Of a DNA stretch of 64,000 nucleotides, positions 1 through 9,157 are shown in pieces; position 1 is the stretch's first letter; every line of letters begins with the position of its first letter. Position numbers and translations under genes: made by a program. The stretch is from a bacterium. Its GTDB lineage: Bacteria; Planctomycetota; UBA1135; UBA2386. The notes under the pieces were generated by a model. It was given only the letters and a program-made list of their open reading frames with translations, made no database searches and was not told the DNA's origin. Where the stretch lies: NCBI GenBank assembly GCA_030432695.1, contig JAUILN010000006.1:372001-436000 (forward strand), in the 5' to 3' direction.

Positions 1-1402
1 CCGCGCCATCGGTGGCGACGCAGGTCGCCTCTGCGTCTCCCGAGCCGGTCGGGATCACGGTCCAGTCCTCGGTGGGTGCCGAGCCATTGCCCGAGGGCGG
101 CTGCACGCGCGACAGGAACGCATCGGAGCCGCCGGCCGCGGCGCGGCTCGAGCCCAACCAGTTGGCCGAGCCGCGGATCGAGCCGGCGACCAGGAACGAG
201 CCGTCGAGCGGGTCGTGGGTCACGTCCAGCAGGCGAGCGTCGGACGCTCCGTCCAGCTCGAGCGCGCCCTCCGGCACGCGGCAACCCGCCCGGAACAGGT
301 TGGCATCGAAGTTGGCGCTGGTCGAACCGCTGCTCGCGCCGATCCGTGCGACGACGGTCAGCACGTGTTCACCGCCGCGCTTGGGCGAGCAGTATTCCAC
401 CGCGTAGAAGCGGTTCGCCGAGGCCCGGATCGCGTTGGCAACCTCGGTGAAGCGGGTTTGCAGGTCCTGGATGTCGTCGACCAGCACGAAGCCGGACTTG
501 CCCATTCGTCGCAGCACGTCGGCGTCGATCTCACCCTGCAGGCCGATCGTGAAGACCCGGTTCGAGGTCGCGCCGATGGCCGACAAGACCTCCTCTTCGG
601 ACACGGTGCCGGCGCGGTCGGTGCCATCGGTGAACACCGCGAGCGAGCCTTCGGTGATCTCCACCTCGGTGTCCGCCAGCAGTTCGGTCTTGCGCGCGTC
701 CAGTGCCTCGAAGGCGCGCAGCACCGCCTCGTTCAGGTTGGTCGTGGTGTCGGGCGCGCCGCGCACCGCGTCGATGCGCGTCTGGATCGTTGCGAGGTCG
801 GCGGAGAAGCCGGAGATCAGCTGGATCCCGCGGCCGTTGCTGGACCCGGGGAAGAACGCGACCGCGATCTCCCGCGCGGTGGCGTTCGGCGAGTCGGGAT
901 CCAGCAGCGTCTCGGCGAACCGCTTGGCCGACTCCTTCAGCCGCGGGAGATTGCCGGAGCCGACGATCGAGCCGGACAGGTCGAGGAGCAGCAGCGTCGG
1001 GAAGGCGATCTGCCGGGCGATCGGCTGGATCCGCTGCCGGCTCTCGAAGGGAGAGACCTTCTGGCCGTCCTCGAACAGCTCGATCGTCCCCTCGGTGAGC
1101 AGGTTCGCGACCGGGTTGCCCTGCGAGTCCGTCGCCTCGAACAGGATCGAGACGTTGGCCGGTGGGCTGGACGACACGTTGGCGCTCAGCACCAGGTCGC
1201 CACGGACCACGCCGCCCCCACCGCCGCCGCCCGGATCATCGATGCTGGTTTCGCTGGAGCAGCCTCCCAGGAGGACGAGCACCCCCAGCGGGAGGAGTCC
1301 TCCGAGGAGCGCGCGCAGTCCGGTGCGGGAACCGGATCGCTGGGTCTCGACGTACGAAGATCGACGGACCGCGCGGGTCCGCCGCGAGTCTTGATGTTGC
1401 AT
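1..1402 (-). CDS. VWA-domain lipoprotein, 3' end cut by window edge
   Basis: Reading the minus strand from ATG at 1402 gives an open frame of at least 467 codons that leaves the window at base 1, so the C-terminus is missing. A basic N-terminus and hydrophobic stretch end in the lipobox LGGC, with Cys48 as the expected lipidation site. A von Willebrand factor A domain follows, with the metal-ion site D141-L-S-G-S. The last visible part reads like beta-propeller (SBBP-type) repeats (GSANWLGS..GGSDAFLSRV). VWA domains bind protein partners through a divalent metal, so a surface-displayed role is likely. It is divergent from the subtilase with 213 bp between. The plus-strand frame through this region is a shadow. 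The lipoprotein/VWA call is firm; the function is unknown. Confidence 0.85.
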   Translation of the reverse strand, partial: MQHQDSRRTRAVRRSSYVETQRSGSRTGLRALLGGLLPLGVLVLLGGCSSETSIDDPGGGGGGGVVRGDLVLSANVSSSPPANVSILFEATDSQGNPVANLLTEGTIELFEDGQKVSPFESRQRIQPIARQIAFPTLLLLDLSGSIVGSGNLPRLKESAKRFAETLLDPDSPNATAREIAVAFFPGSSNGRGIQLISGFSADLATIQTRIDAVRGAPDTTTNLNEAVLRAFEALDARKTELLADTEVEITEGSLAVFTDGTDRAGTVSEEEVLSAIGATSNRVFTIGLQGEIDADVLRRMGKSGFVLVDDIQDLQTRFTEVANAIRASANRFYAVEYCSPKRGGEHVLTVVARIGASSGSTSANFDANLFRAGCRVPEGALELDGASDARLLDVTHDPLDGSFLVAGSIRGSANWLGSSRAAAGGSDAFLSRVQPPSGNGSAPTEDWTVIPTGSGDAEATCVATDGA

Positions 1403-1615
1403 ATCCCTACCGCCTCGCCAGCCAGGGTAGTGGCGCGGAGAGGGTCCAGCAATGGGCGGCCGGTCGCTGGCGTCGGCGGCACGACGCCGCGATCCCGGGT
1501 CGGGATGGGGAATCTGCGAACCCTGCGCCGCTGCCGTACTATGGAGCGCCGCCTTTCTCGCGGAGTGTTCCTGCCCACACACCATCCCTCGCACCCTGGA
1601 TCGCGAGGACCCCTC

Positions 1616-4432
1616 ATGGATTCACGTCTCCGCGCGGCTGCCGGCTTCGGCCTCGCCGCCTTCAGCTTCATCGTTCCCTCTCTCCTCGGGCAGGACGCCG
1701 CGCCGCTGCACCGCGAGTCGGTCGACCCGCTCGATGCCGCGCTCGCCGACGGTCCGCTCCGGGATCTGGTCGCCGACCGCTTCCTGCTGACCCTCGACCG
1801 CGGTTCCGCGGACGCACTCGGCGGTCTCCGGACCGCCATCCGCGCTCACGATCCGGAGGCCGCAGCCCGCGAGGTCGACCGGCTCGAGCAGCGGACCGCC
1901 GGCCTCGACCCGGACTTCAGCGCCGCATTGGCCGCCCTCGGCGGCGAGGTGGTGCGCAGCTTCTGGCTGGTGCCGGTGGTGACCGTGCACGCGCCGGGTG
2001 TCTCCGCCGATGCGCTCGCGAGTCTTCCAGGGGTCCGCTCGGTGGCTGCCGAGAGCGTTCGCGCGCCCGGCGACCTGGGCGCTCCGACCCCGCTGCCGAT
2101 CCTGACGTCGACCAACGGTCAGAATCACCGCGCCGACATCGTCCAGCTGCAGGGCGTGCGCGGGCAGGGTGTGACCGTCGCGATCATCGACTCCGGCCTG
2201 GACGAGGCGATGGGCACCGCCGGGCGACCTCACCGCACCTTCTACCCCAATGGTCAGCTGTCCAATTCGAGCGGTGGTGGGATCGGCAACAGCCGGATGC
2301 TCGCCAACGTGGCCGTCGGCGCGCAGCCGGCCGACGGCAACGGCCTCGACCACGGTACCCGCGTCGCGGGCGTGGCGATCGGTGGCAAGTGGAACGCCAA
2401 CGCGGTCACCGACGACGGCCACGCGCCGGAGGCCCTGGTGGTGGGGTACTCGCTGACCGACCAGGCGGTGAGCGGCATCACCACGCTGACCACGATGGTT
2501 GCTGCCTGGCAGCAATGCGTGGCGGACGCCGCGCGGTTCGGCACGTCGGTGGCGGTCATCAGCTACGACGGGACCAACGACCCCTACTCGCCGGAGCAGC
2601 AGGCGATGGACGCGGCCGCCGACGTCGGCGACTTGGCGATCGCCGCGATGGCCGGCAACTCGGCGGGAGTGGATACCTTCTACCAGGCCGCGACCAACCT
2701 GCTGGCCGTTGGTTCGGTGACCCACGACCTGCACTCCGTGTCGACGTTCTCCGCGACCGGTCCGATTGCGGGTCCGGTCGAGCCGCGGCTGTATCCGCAC
2801 CTGATGGGGAACGGTCAGGCGATCGACATGCCGGCTGCCGACAACGAGGGCATCTGGTCGACGCGGGACGGCACGTCCTACTCGGCGCCCCAGGTCGGTG
2901 GCGCGATGGCGCTGTTCCGTTCGGTCGCGACCTCCGCCAACCACGACGAGACCCGCGCCGCGGTGCTCGCGACGCTCGACGACCTGCGTGCGGTCGCCAA
3001 TGGCCAGGACGCCCGCTTCGGGCATGGCTACCTGCGCGACGACCGGTTGGTCGAGCTGGCGCGCGGCAACGTCGGCCGGACCTGGGCCGGAACCGTCGAC
3101 ATCGCGCGCCCGGCCTGGTCGGCCCGACACGCGGTGACCGCTGGCAAGGTCTACTCGGTGGCGCTCGCCTGGTCGCGGCGCGACACCACCGCCGCCCGTT
3201 GGTCGGACCTCGACATCTCGGTGCTGGACGCCGGCCTGGAGCTGGTCCACAGCGAGGGCGTGGACGACACCCACCACGTGGTGACCTTCAAGGCTCGCAC
3301 CTCGGGCAACGTCGACCTCGTGGTCCGCGCGAGCCGCTTCGAGTCGGGGCGGGCCACCCAGGACTTCGGCGTGGCCTTCGCCGAGAACCCGCGGCCGATC
3401 GTCCGTCGCTACGGCCAGGGTTGCCCCGGGCCGGCCACCATCGGCCAGGTCCAGTCCACCGAGCCGCTGGGCTTCTCGCGATTCGGCGCGACCGACAGCA
3501 ACCGGCTGATCGGCGGCGTGTCGCACCGCGCCCAACAGTGGACGCACCACAACACGCTGTTGGCTGCCGCGCCGATCCGGGCGATCGCGTTCCGGCACGA
3601 CGACATCACCGCACCGAACACCCAGCGGTCGTGGGTCGAGCTGGAACTCTCGGTGGGCTTCACCGAGCTCGCCAACTCGTCGGCGATGTCGACGACCTTC
3701 GCGCAGAACGGTCAGACCCGTCGGCAGACGGTGCTGAACCGCAAGCGCATCGCGCTGCCGCTATTCGCGGCGCCGAACCAGGATCGCGACGCATTCGACG
3801 TGCTGATCCCGTTCGACCAGAGCTTCTCGCGGCTCTATGACGTCCTCGGGGGCGGGGCCGGCAACGCCCAGGACCTGGTCCTCGACGTGCGTCAGTTCGC
3901 GTCGTCGGCTGGCGCGGTCGGGCTCATCTATCCGATCGACGCCGAGATCGATGTGAACCTCGGCCGCACGCTGTGGGCGCCATCGCCGAACGCGACCACC
4001 GGCACGATCACCCCGGGACTGGTCGTGCCCTACGCGCTGGTCGGCTCGCTGGCCGGCGGTGTCGCGCCGAGCTTCGAGCTGCCGGTGCCCGCGGCGATCA
4101 ACACCGCCTACCGGCTGCGTCTCGATGGCGCGCCGGCGACGGCCACCGGGAGCCTCGCGGTGGGGGTCTCCGACACCGGCTACGCCGGAATCCGCCTGCC
4201 GGTCGATCTGGGGATCGCCGGCGCGCCGGGTTGCTACGGGCTGGCCAGCCTCGATGTCCTGGTGCCGATGATCTCGTTCCGCAATCAGCTCATCGCCGAC
4301 ATCGCGGTTCCAGGCAACACCGCATTGTTGGGGGCCTCGATCTACCACCAGGCCTGGGTCTTCGATCCATCGGTGAACGTCGGCGGTCTTCTCACCAGCG
4401 ACGCGATCGAGCAGGTCGTCGGGTTCCGGTGA
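1616..4432 (+). CDS. Secreted subtilisin-like (S8) serine protease
   Basis: A 938-residue secreted protease. The ATG at 1616 is preceded by GAGG at good spacing and opens a signal peptide (MDSRLRAAAGFGLAAFSF..). A propeptide-like region of about 150 residues follows, then a peptidase S8 domain with the complete triad: Asp192 in IIDSGLD, His246 in DHGTRVAG and Ser421 in GTSYSAP. Downstream is a beta-rich region, then a segment starting YGQGCPGP near residue 604. Such Cys-Pro-Gly segments recur at the C-terminal part of secreted proteins in some planctomycetes (family knowledge). The frame is open upstream to 215, but that part has no coding character. Probable role is extracellular or periplasmic protein degradation. 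Divergent from the VWA lipoprotein. Confidence 0.9.
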   Translation: MDSRLRAAAGFGLAAFSFIVPSLLGQDAAPLHRESVDPLDAALADGPLRDLVADRFLLTLDRGSADALGGLRTAIRAHDPEAAAREVDRLEQRTAGLDPDFSAALAALGGEVVRSFWLVPVVTVHAPGVSADALASLPGVRSVAAESVRAPGDLGAPTPLPILTSTNGQNHRADIVQLQGVRGQGVTVAIIDSGLDEAMGTAGRPHRTFYPNGQLSNSSGGGIGNSRMLANVAVGAQPADGNGLDHGTRVAGVAIGGKWNANAVTDDGHAPEALVVGYSLTDQAVSGITTLTTMVAAWQQCVADAARFGTSVAVISYDGTNDPYSPEQQAMDAAADVGDLAIAAMAGNSAGVDTFYQAATNLLAVGSVTHDLHSVSTFSATGPIAGPVEPRLYPHLMGNGQAIDMPAADNEGIWSTRDGTSYSAPQVGGAMALFRSVATSANHDETRAAVLATLDDLRAVANGQDARFGHGYLRDDRLVELARGNVGRTWAGTVDIARPAWSARHAVTAGKVYSVALAWSRRDTTAARWSDLDISVLDAGLELVHSEGVDDTHHVVTFKARTSGNVDLVVRASRFESGRATQDFGVAFAENPRPIVRRYGQGCPGPATIGQVQSTEPLGFSRFGATDSNRLIGGVSHRAQQWTHHNTLLAAAPIRAIAFRHDDITAPNTQRSWVELELSVGFTELANSSAMSTTFAQNGQTRRQTVLNRKRIALPLFAAPNQDRDAFDVLIPFDQSFSRLYDVLGGGAGNAQDLVLDVRQFASSAGAVGLIYPIDAEIDVNLGRTLWAPSPNATTGTITPGLVVPYALVGSLAGGVAPSFELPVPAAINTAYRLRLDGAPATATGSLAVGVSDTGYAGIRLPVDLGIAGAPGCYGLASLDVLVPMISFRNQLIADIAVPGNTALLGASIYHQAWVFDPSVNVGGLLTSDAIEQVVGFR

Positions 4433-4575
4433 CTGACAGCGCTCCTCGGGCACGTGTCGGGAGGCCTGCCGTGGATCACAAGGCGTTTCCACCGATCCAG
4501 CGCGGACCCGATTCCTGTCGATAGGTCCAGCAGGCCTCGCGGCGGGTAAGAGGGCGTGTCTGGGACGAGGAGAAC

Positions 4576-6296
4576 ATGGATCCGGGAGCGAAGACGGACA
4601 GCGCCACCTGGCTGGGCGGGAGACCGCGGCCCGGTCGTAGTGCACGCACGAATCGACGGGCGGCTGGCTGGCGCTGGGCGGCCCTGCTCGTGTTCACGAC
4701 CGGCGTGCTGGCCGGCCCGCGGTTGCTGCATGGCCTTCGTGCGATGCCTCCGGACGAGGCATGGTCGATTCCCGTCGGAGCGGACGCGCCCCGGCCGAAC
4801 ATCGTCTTGGTCCTCGCCGACGACCTGGGTTGGGGGGATCTGCGCAGCTACGCGGCGGAGTCCCGCATCCCGACTCCGCATCTCGACCGGCTGGCTGCGG
4901 AGGGGTACGGCTGCTCGATGCCCACAGCTCCGCCAGCGCGTGTACGCCGTCTCGCTACGGGATCCTCACCGGCCGCTATGCCTGGCGCGGACGCTTGCAG
5001 GAGCGGGTGTTGTACGAATGGGATCCACCGCTCATCAGCGCGGAGCGGGAGACGATGCCGGAACTGCTTCGTAGCGCCGGCTACCGCACCGCCTGTATCG
5101 GCAAGTGGCATCTCGGCTGGGATTGGCCGCTGACTGGTGGCGGTCACGTCTCCGATCACTACGACGGGCCCCATGTGCCGCGCTCCGCGGCTCAGGAGAT
5201 CGAGGCGAGCATCGACTGGACCCAGCCGATCCCCGGCGGTCCGACCTCCCACGGATTCGATCGATACTTCGGGGACGACGTCCCCAACCAGCCACCCTAT
5301 GTGTTCTTCGCGGATGATCGGGTGCTGCAGGTGCCCGATGCCCGCAAGCCCGTCGATCTCCGGGGCGTCGACGGTCCGGCGGTGCGGCATTGGCGCGTCG
5401 AACGGGTACTGCCCCGGCTCTCCGAGGAGTCGTGTCGCTTCGTTCGCGACGCGTGTCGCGAGTCGCCCGAGCGACCGTTCTTCCTGTATCTGTCGTTGAC
5501 GTCTCCTCACACGCCGATCGTGCCTACGCGCGAGTTCCTCGGGCGAACCGATGTGGGGCCCTACGGCGACTTCGTCATGCAGACCGACCACGTCGTAGGT
5601 CGACTCATGGAGGTCCTGCAGGACTGCGGCATCGCCGAGCGGACCCTCGTGGTGTTCACCTCGGACAACGGCTCACCGGCGCGTAGCGGTATCGGGACCG
5701 AGGGAGCGATCGGTTCGGTGATCGGCAAGTTCGGTCACCGGCCCGCCGGTGATTGGCGCGGTCTCAAGGGGGATGCATGGGAGGGCGGTCATCGGGTTCC
5801 GATGATCGTTCGCTGGCCGGATCGAATCGCTGCGTCGCGAACGTCTCGTCGCATGACCGTGCTCACCGATCTCTACCGGACCTTTGCGAGATTGGCAGGT
5901 GTGCCGGTTCCGAGCGAGGCCGGCGAGGACAGCTTCGATCAATGTCCGGAGTGGGTCACTGCGACCCGGACCGGGCCGACGCGAGACACCATGGTCCACC
6001 ATTCCCAGGTCGGAGTCTTCGCGTTCCGGCGTGGGCCCATGAAGCTCATTCTCGGAACCGGTTCGGGCGGCTATAGCCGGGATCCGGTCGCGGTGACGGG
6101 TATCGACGGGCAGCTCTACGACTTGGAGCGTGATCCTCGGGAGCGCGTCAATCTCTGGGTGCACGCGATCGACGTGCGCGAGTCCTTGTCGGCCGAACTG
6201 CAGGCGCAGCGGGATGCCGACCGCAGTTGGTTCGGAGCGACGACGGCCGAGTCAGGGTCGGCATCGGTCGGCGTGGCTCCTCGTCCGCCGCGCTGA
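4576..6296 (+). pseudogene. Sulfatase 1, broken by a -1 frameshift near 4902-4905
   Basis: The ATG at 4576 follows a good ribosome site (ACGAGGAGAAC). The protein starts with a cytoplasmic head and one membrane segment (about residues 32-48), then the sulfatase fold: NIVLVLADDLGWGD metal-site strand. After AAEG the frame is lost. The rest, beginning RLLDAHSSASACTPSRYG, lies one frame over and runs to a stop at 6296. Adding one G to the run at 4902-4905 restores a 573-residue protein whose sequence matches the neighbouring intact sulfatase. The CTPSR motif supplies the cysteine (residue 123 after correction) that becomes formylglycine. Without repair the product stops at 5133 with no catalytic motif. 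Tandem paralogue of the gene at 6359. Whether this is decay or a base-calling error cannot be told here. Confidence 0.85.
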
Positions 6297-6358
6297 GATG
6301 CAGGGGACACCGGAGAAAGACGCTTGGCGTGGCCCGGCGGGCGCGCGAACCTGCTTGC

Positions 6359-7876
6359 ATGATCAGGATCGTGCATGCCGTACCACTAGCCATCGGTCTC
6401 TTCGCCTCGATTCCGATCGCTCAGGATCCCGCTGCCCGGTCGACCCGCCCCCACGTGGTCGTGATCCTGGCCGACGATCTCGGCTGGGGTGATCCACAGT
6501 GCTACGCGCCGGATTCGCTGATCCCCACGCCGCATCTCGATGCCCTCGCCGCAGCGGGCCTGCGATGCACCGACGCGCACAGTCCGTCGAGCGTCTGCTC
6601 GCCGACCCGCTACGGGCTGCTCACCGGCCGTTACGCCTGGCGAGGTCGGCTGAAGAAGCAGGTGCTGTGGGCCTGGGACCCGCCGTTGCTCGAGGACGAG
6701 CGCGTAACGCTGCCCGAGTTCCTCCGCGAGGCCGGCTACCGCACGGTCTGCATCGGCAAGTGGCACCTCGGCTGGGAATGGCCGCTGCGCGGTGGGGGTT
6801 CGAGTGCCGACGGCGTCAGTGGCGCGCACATCACACCGGAGGCTCGCGAGACGATGGGCGCGGTGATCGACTGGGACCGTCCGCTCGGCGGCGGCCCGCT
6901 CGCGCACGGTTTCGACTCCTACTTCGGCGACGACGTCCCGAACTTCCCGCCCTACACGTTCCTGCGCGACGACCGACCCGTGGTGCGGCCGACGGTCGAC
7001 AAGCCGGCGCAGATGTATGGCGTGGCGGGTCCGTCGGCCCCGGCCTGGGACCTCACCGTCGTGATGCCGCGATTGGTCCAGGAGGCCTGCGCCTGGATCG
7101 ATGCGCATGCCCGCTCGTCGCGTGCGACAGAGCCGTTCTTCCTGTACCTGCCACTCACCGCGCCGCACACACCCATCGCTCCGAGCATGCACTACGACGG
7201 CATGTCGGAGGCTGGTCCCTACGGCGACTATGTGGCACAGGTCGACGCGGTGGTCGGCCATGTTCGCGCCGCGTTGGTCCGTAACGGTTTCGAGGACGAC
7301 ACCCTCTTGGTGTTCAGCTCCGACAACGGCTCGCCGGCACGGCATGGTGCCGGCATGAATGGGCCGATCGGCTCGGTCATCGCCAAGTTCGGCCACGAAC
7401 CGTCGGGGCCCTGGCGTGGCTTGAAGGGCGACGCCTGGGAGGGCGGCCATCGCGTGCCGCTGTTGGTGCGCTGGCCGGGGCACGTTGCGGAGGGCCGGGT
7501 TTCGAACCACCCGGTGGTGCTCACCGACCTCTATCGGACCATTGCACGGGTGGTCGGACACGAGGTCGGCGAGTCCGCCGGCGAGGACAGCTTCGACATG
7601 GGACCCGAGTGGTTCGGTGTCGACCATGTCGGGCCGCCGCGCACCACGATGGTCCACCACGCCCACCTTGGCGCCTTCGCCTACCGTCGTGGTCGCTACA
7701 AGCTGATTCTCGATCCCGGTTCGGGCGGCTTGTCGAACTACACTCCCGCGGACGATGGGCCGGAGGGTCAGCTCTACGACCTCGACCTGGATCCGGGCGA
7801 GACCGACAACCTGTGGCGTGACGAGCCGGAGCTCGTGGAGTTGATGAAGGCCGAGCTTGCGGCGTTGCGACGCTGA
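6359..7876 (+). CDS. Secreted sulfatase (formylglycine-dependent)
   Basis: A 505-residue arylsulfatase-family enzyme that would hydrolyse sulfate esters, for example on sulfated polysaccharides. The ATG at 6359 opens a signal peptide (MIRIVHAVPLAIGLFASIPIAQ); the upstream part of the open frame is not coding-like. The metal-binding strand is VVVILADDLGWGD, and the active-site signature is Cys80-S-P-T-R followed by YGLLTGRYAW. FSSDNGSPARHG provides further metal ligands. It is 62 bp downstream of the broken paralogue and closely similar along its whole length, so the pair arose by tandem duplication. No formylglycine-generating enzyme or carbohydrate uptake genes are in the window, so the substrate cannot be inferred. 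Confidence 0.92.
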   Translation: MIRIVHAVPLAIGLFASIPIAQDPAARSTRPHVVVILADDLGWGDPQCYAPDSLIPTPHLDALAAAGLRCTDAHSPSSVCSPTRYGLLTGRYAWRGRLKKQVLWAWDPPLLEDERVTLPEFLREAGYRTVCIGKWHLGWEWPLRGGGSSADGVSGAHITPEARETMGAVIDWDRPLGGGPLAHGFDSYFGDDVPNFPPYTFLRDDRPVVRPTVDKPAQMYGVAGPSAPAWDLTVVMPRLVQEACAWIDAHARSSRATEPFFLYLPLTAPHTPIAPSMHYDGMSEAGPYGDYVAQVDAVVGHVRAALVRNGFEDDTLLVFSSDNGSPARHGAGMNGPIGSVIAKFGHEPSGPWRGLKGDAWEGGHRVPLLVRWPGHVAEGRVSNHPVVLTDLYRTIARVVGHEVGESAGEDSFDMGPEWFGVDHVGPPRTTMVHHAHLGAFAYRRGRYKLILDPGSGGLSNYTPADDGPEGQLYDLDLDPGETDNLWRDEPELVELMKAELAALRR

Positions 7877-8253
7877 TCGACTGCTGCCAGCTTCGACCTG
7901 CACGAGAACTCCCGGGACTGCCGGCGGCAGGGTGGGGCGGGATTCCCTTGCACGGCGGACCGTCGACCACGCGGTCGCCTGGTTCTTCCTCCACCGCGAT
8001 CGGTTCCGCTCGCTCGGAGCGGAGGTCCGGCGCGTGAACGCAGCGCTGCGCGAGCGTCGCGGGAGCGGGGACTACCGGAAGTCCGTCGCCCGGCAGGCGG
8101 CGCGCCGAGGGCCGGCTCGGGAGCGGCCACCCTCGCAACCGTCCGCGGATCCGCGCGTCGCGCCCGCCACCGCGTTGCGCGCTGCCAGCACCTGCGGTCC
8201 CACCGTCGGGCCGGGAATCCTTGGTCCCTCGTTTCGCCGGGGAGGTCGTTGGC
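7877..8253. other. Intergenic region, 377 bp
   Basis: Lies between the intact sulfatase and the next start. The only open frames are arginine- and alanine-rich shadows on both strands with no recognisable domain. It ends with the strong ribosome site of the next gene. A short inverted repeat (CTGCC-GGC-GGCAG at 7918-7930) could be a weak transcription stop for the sulfatase but has no T tract. I see no RNA gene here. Confidence 0.5.
8239..8245 (+). promoter_or_regulatory. Strong ribosome binding site GGGGAGG
   Basis: GGGGAGG sits 8 nt before ATG 8254. It is important because it fixes the start of the next gene in a frame that differs from the rest of its coding sequence, which exposes a frameshift near 8272-8274. 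Confidence 0.7.
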
Positions 8254-9095
8254 ATGAACCGGGGCAGAACGCTTCCCGAGGACTCTCCACGATTCTCAGA
8301 ACCCTCCTCGCGGCCGCGCTGGCGGCTTCTCCGATCCTCGCGCAGGGCCTGGCCTCTCCGTTCGATCTGCAGCCCGGCGAGCAGTACCGGATCCTGGCGG
8401 TCACCGACTCCGGTCGGGACGCGCTCTCGGCCGACATCGCCGACTCCGACGCCTTCGTGCGCGCCGATGTCGGCGCCTACCCGGCGCTGCTCCAGTTGGC
8501 CGCGAACTGGCAGGCGTTGGTCAGCACGCCCTCCGTGTCGGCGAGCGTGCACACCGGCACGGCGGGCGGGGGCGGGGTGCCGATCTACCGGCTGGACGGC
8601 GCCCGCGTGTTCGACGACTTCGCCCACATGTGGGGAACGGCAACGCGGCCACCGCTGGTCCCGCCGGACATCGCTGCGGGCGGAGCCCGAACGTCGCGCA
8701 CGACCTGGACCGGCACCTCGAGCACCGCGCAGACCGACGCGGCGCTGGGCGATCCGAGCGGCCTGACGCGCAACGGCGTCCCGGTCGTGGCGCACACCGT
8801 CTGGATCGACGGCCTCCCGTTCGCCCAATCGGAGACCCGTGCCCGCTACGCCCTGTCCGATGTCATCTCGGTGCCGTATCTGGCCGGCGAGACGCTGCGG
8901 GTCGGCGTACCGGCCAACCCCGAGGTGTTCCTGACGGGCCGGACCTCGAAGCCGGTGGTCGGCCAGACCTGGGACCCGATCGTCGACCACACGAACCTGC
9001 TGGGCCTGGAGCTGTTCACGCAGGCGGCATCGGTCGATGCGAGTGCTGTGCTGTCGGCGACCAACGCGCTCGACATCACGATCGGACTGCGCTGA
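8254..9095 (+). CDS. Secreted protein of unknown function, apparent frameshift in signal peptide
   Basis: The mature part, from ILRTLLAAALAASPILAQG onward to the stop at 9095, is open and coding-like but has no ATG, GTG or TTG in its own frame near the signal peptide. The well-placed ATG at 8254, with GGGGAGG 8 nt upstream, is in another frame. One extra C in the CCC run at about 8272-8274 joins them as MNRGRTLPRGLSTILRTLLA.., a textbook signal peptide, giving 280 residues. The mature protein starts with a helical region, has a glycine-rich turn and ends in a beta-rich domain (VIWDG-like VWIDGLPF, VGVPANPEVFL). I recognise no family. It converges on the RND pump gene, 62 bp away. The lesion may be a sequencing error. 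Confidence 0.65.
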
Positions 9096-9157
9096 TTCTC
9101 GGGAGTGGTGGATGCCGCGCCGAGCTTCGGACGACCATGGTCCATCCACGGACCCGT

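Noticed and set aside
9108..9149. Inverted repeat GTGGATG...CATCCAC between convergent genes
   Set aside because: Arms of 7 bp with a 28-nt loop are too weak to call a terminator.
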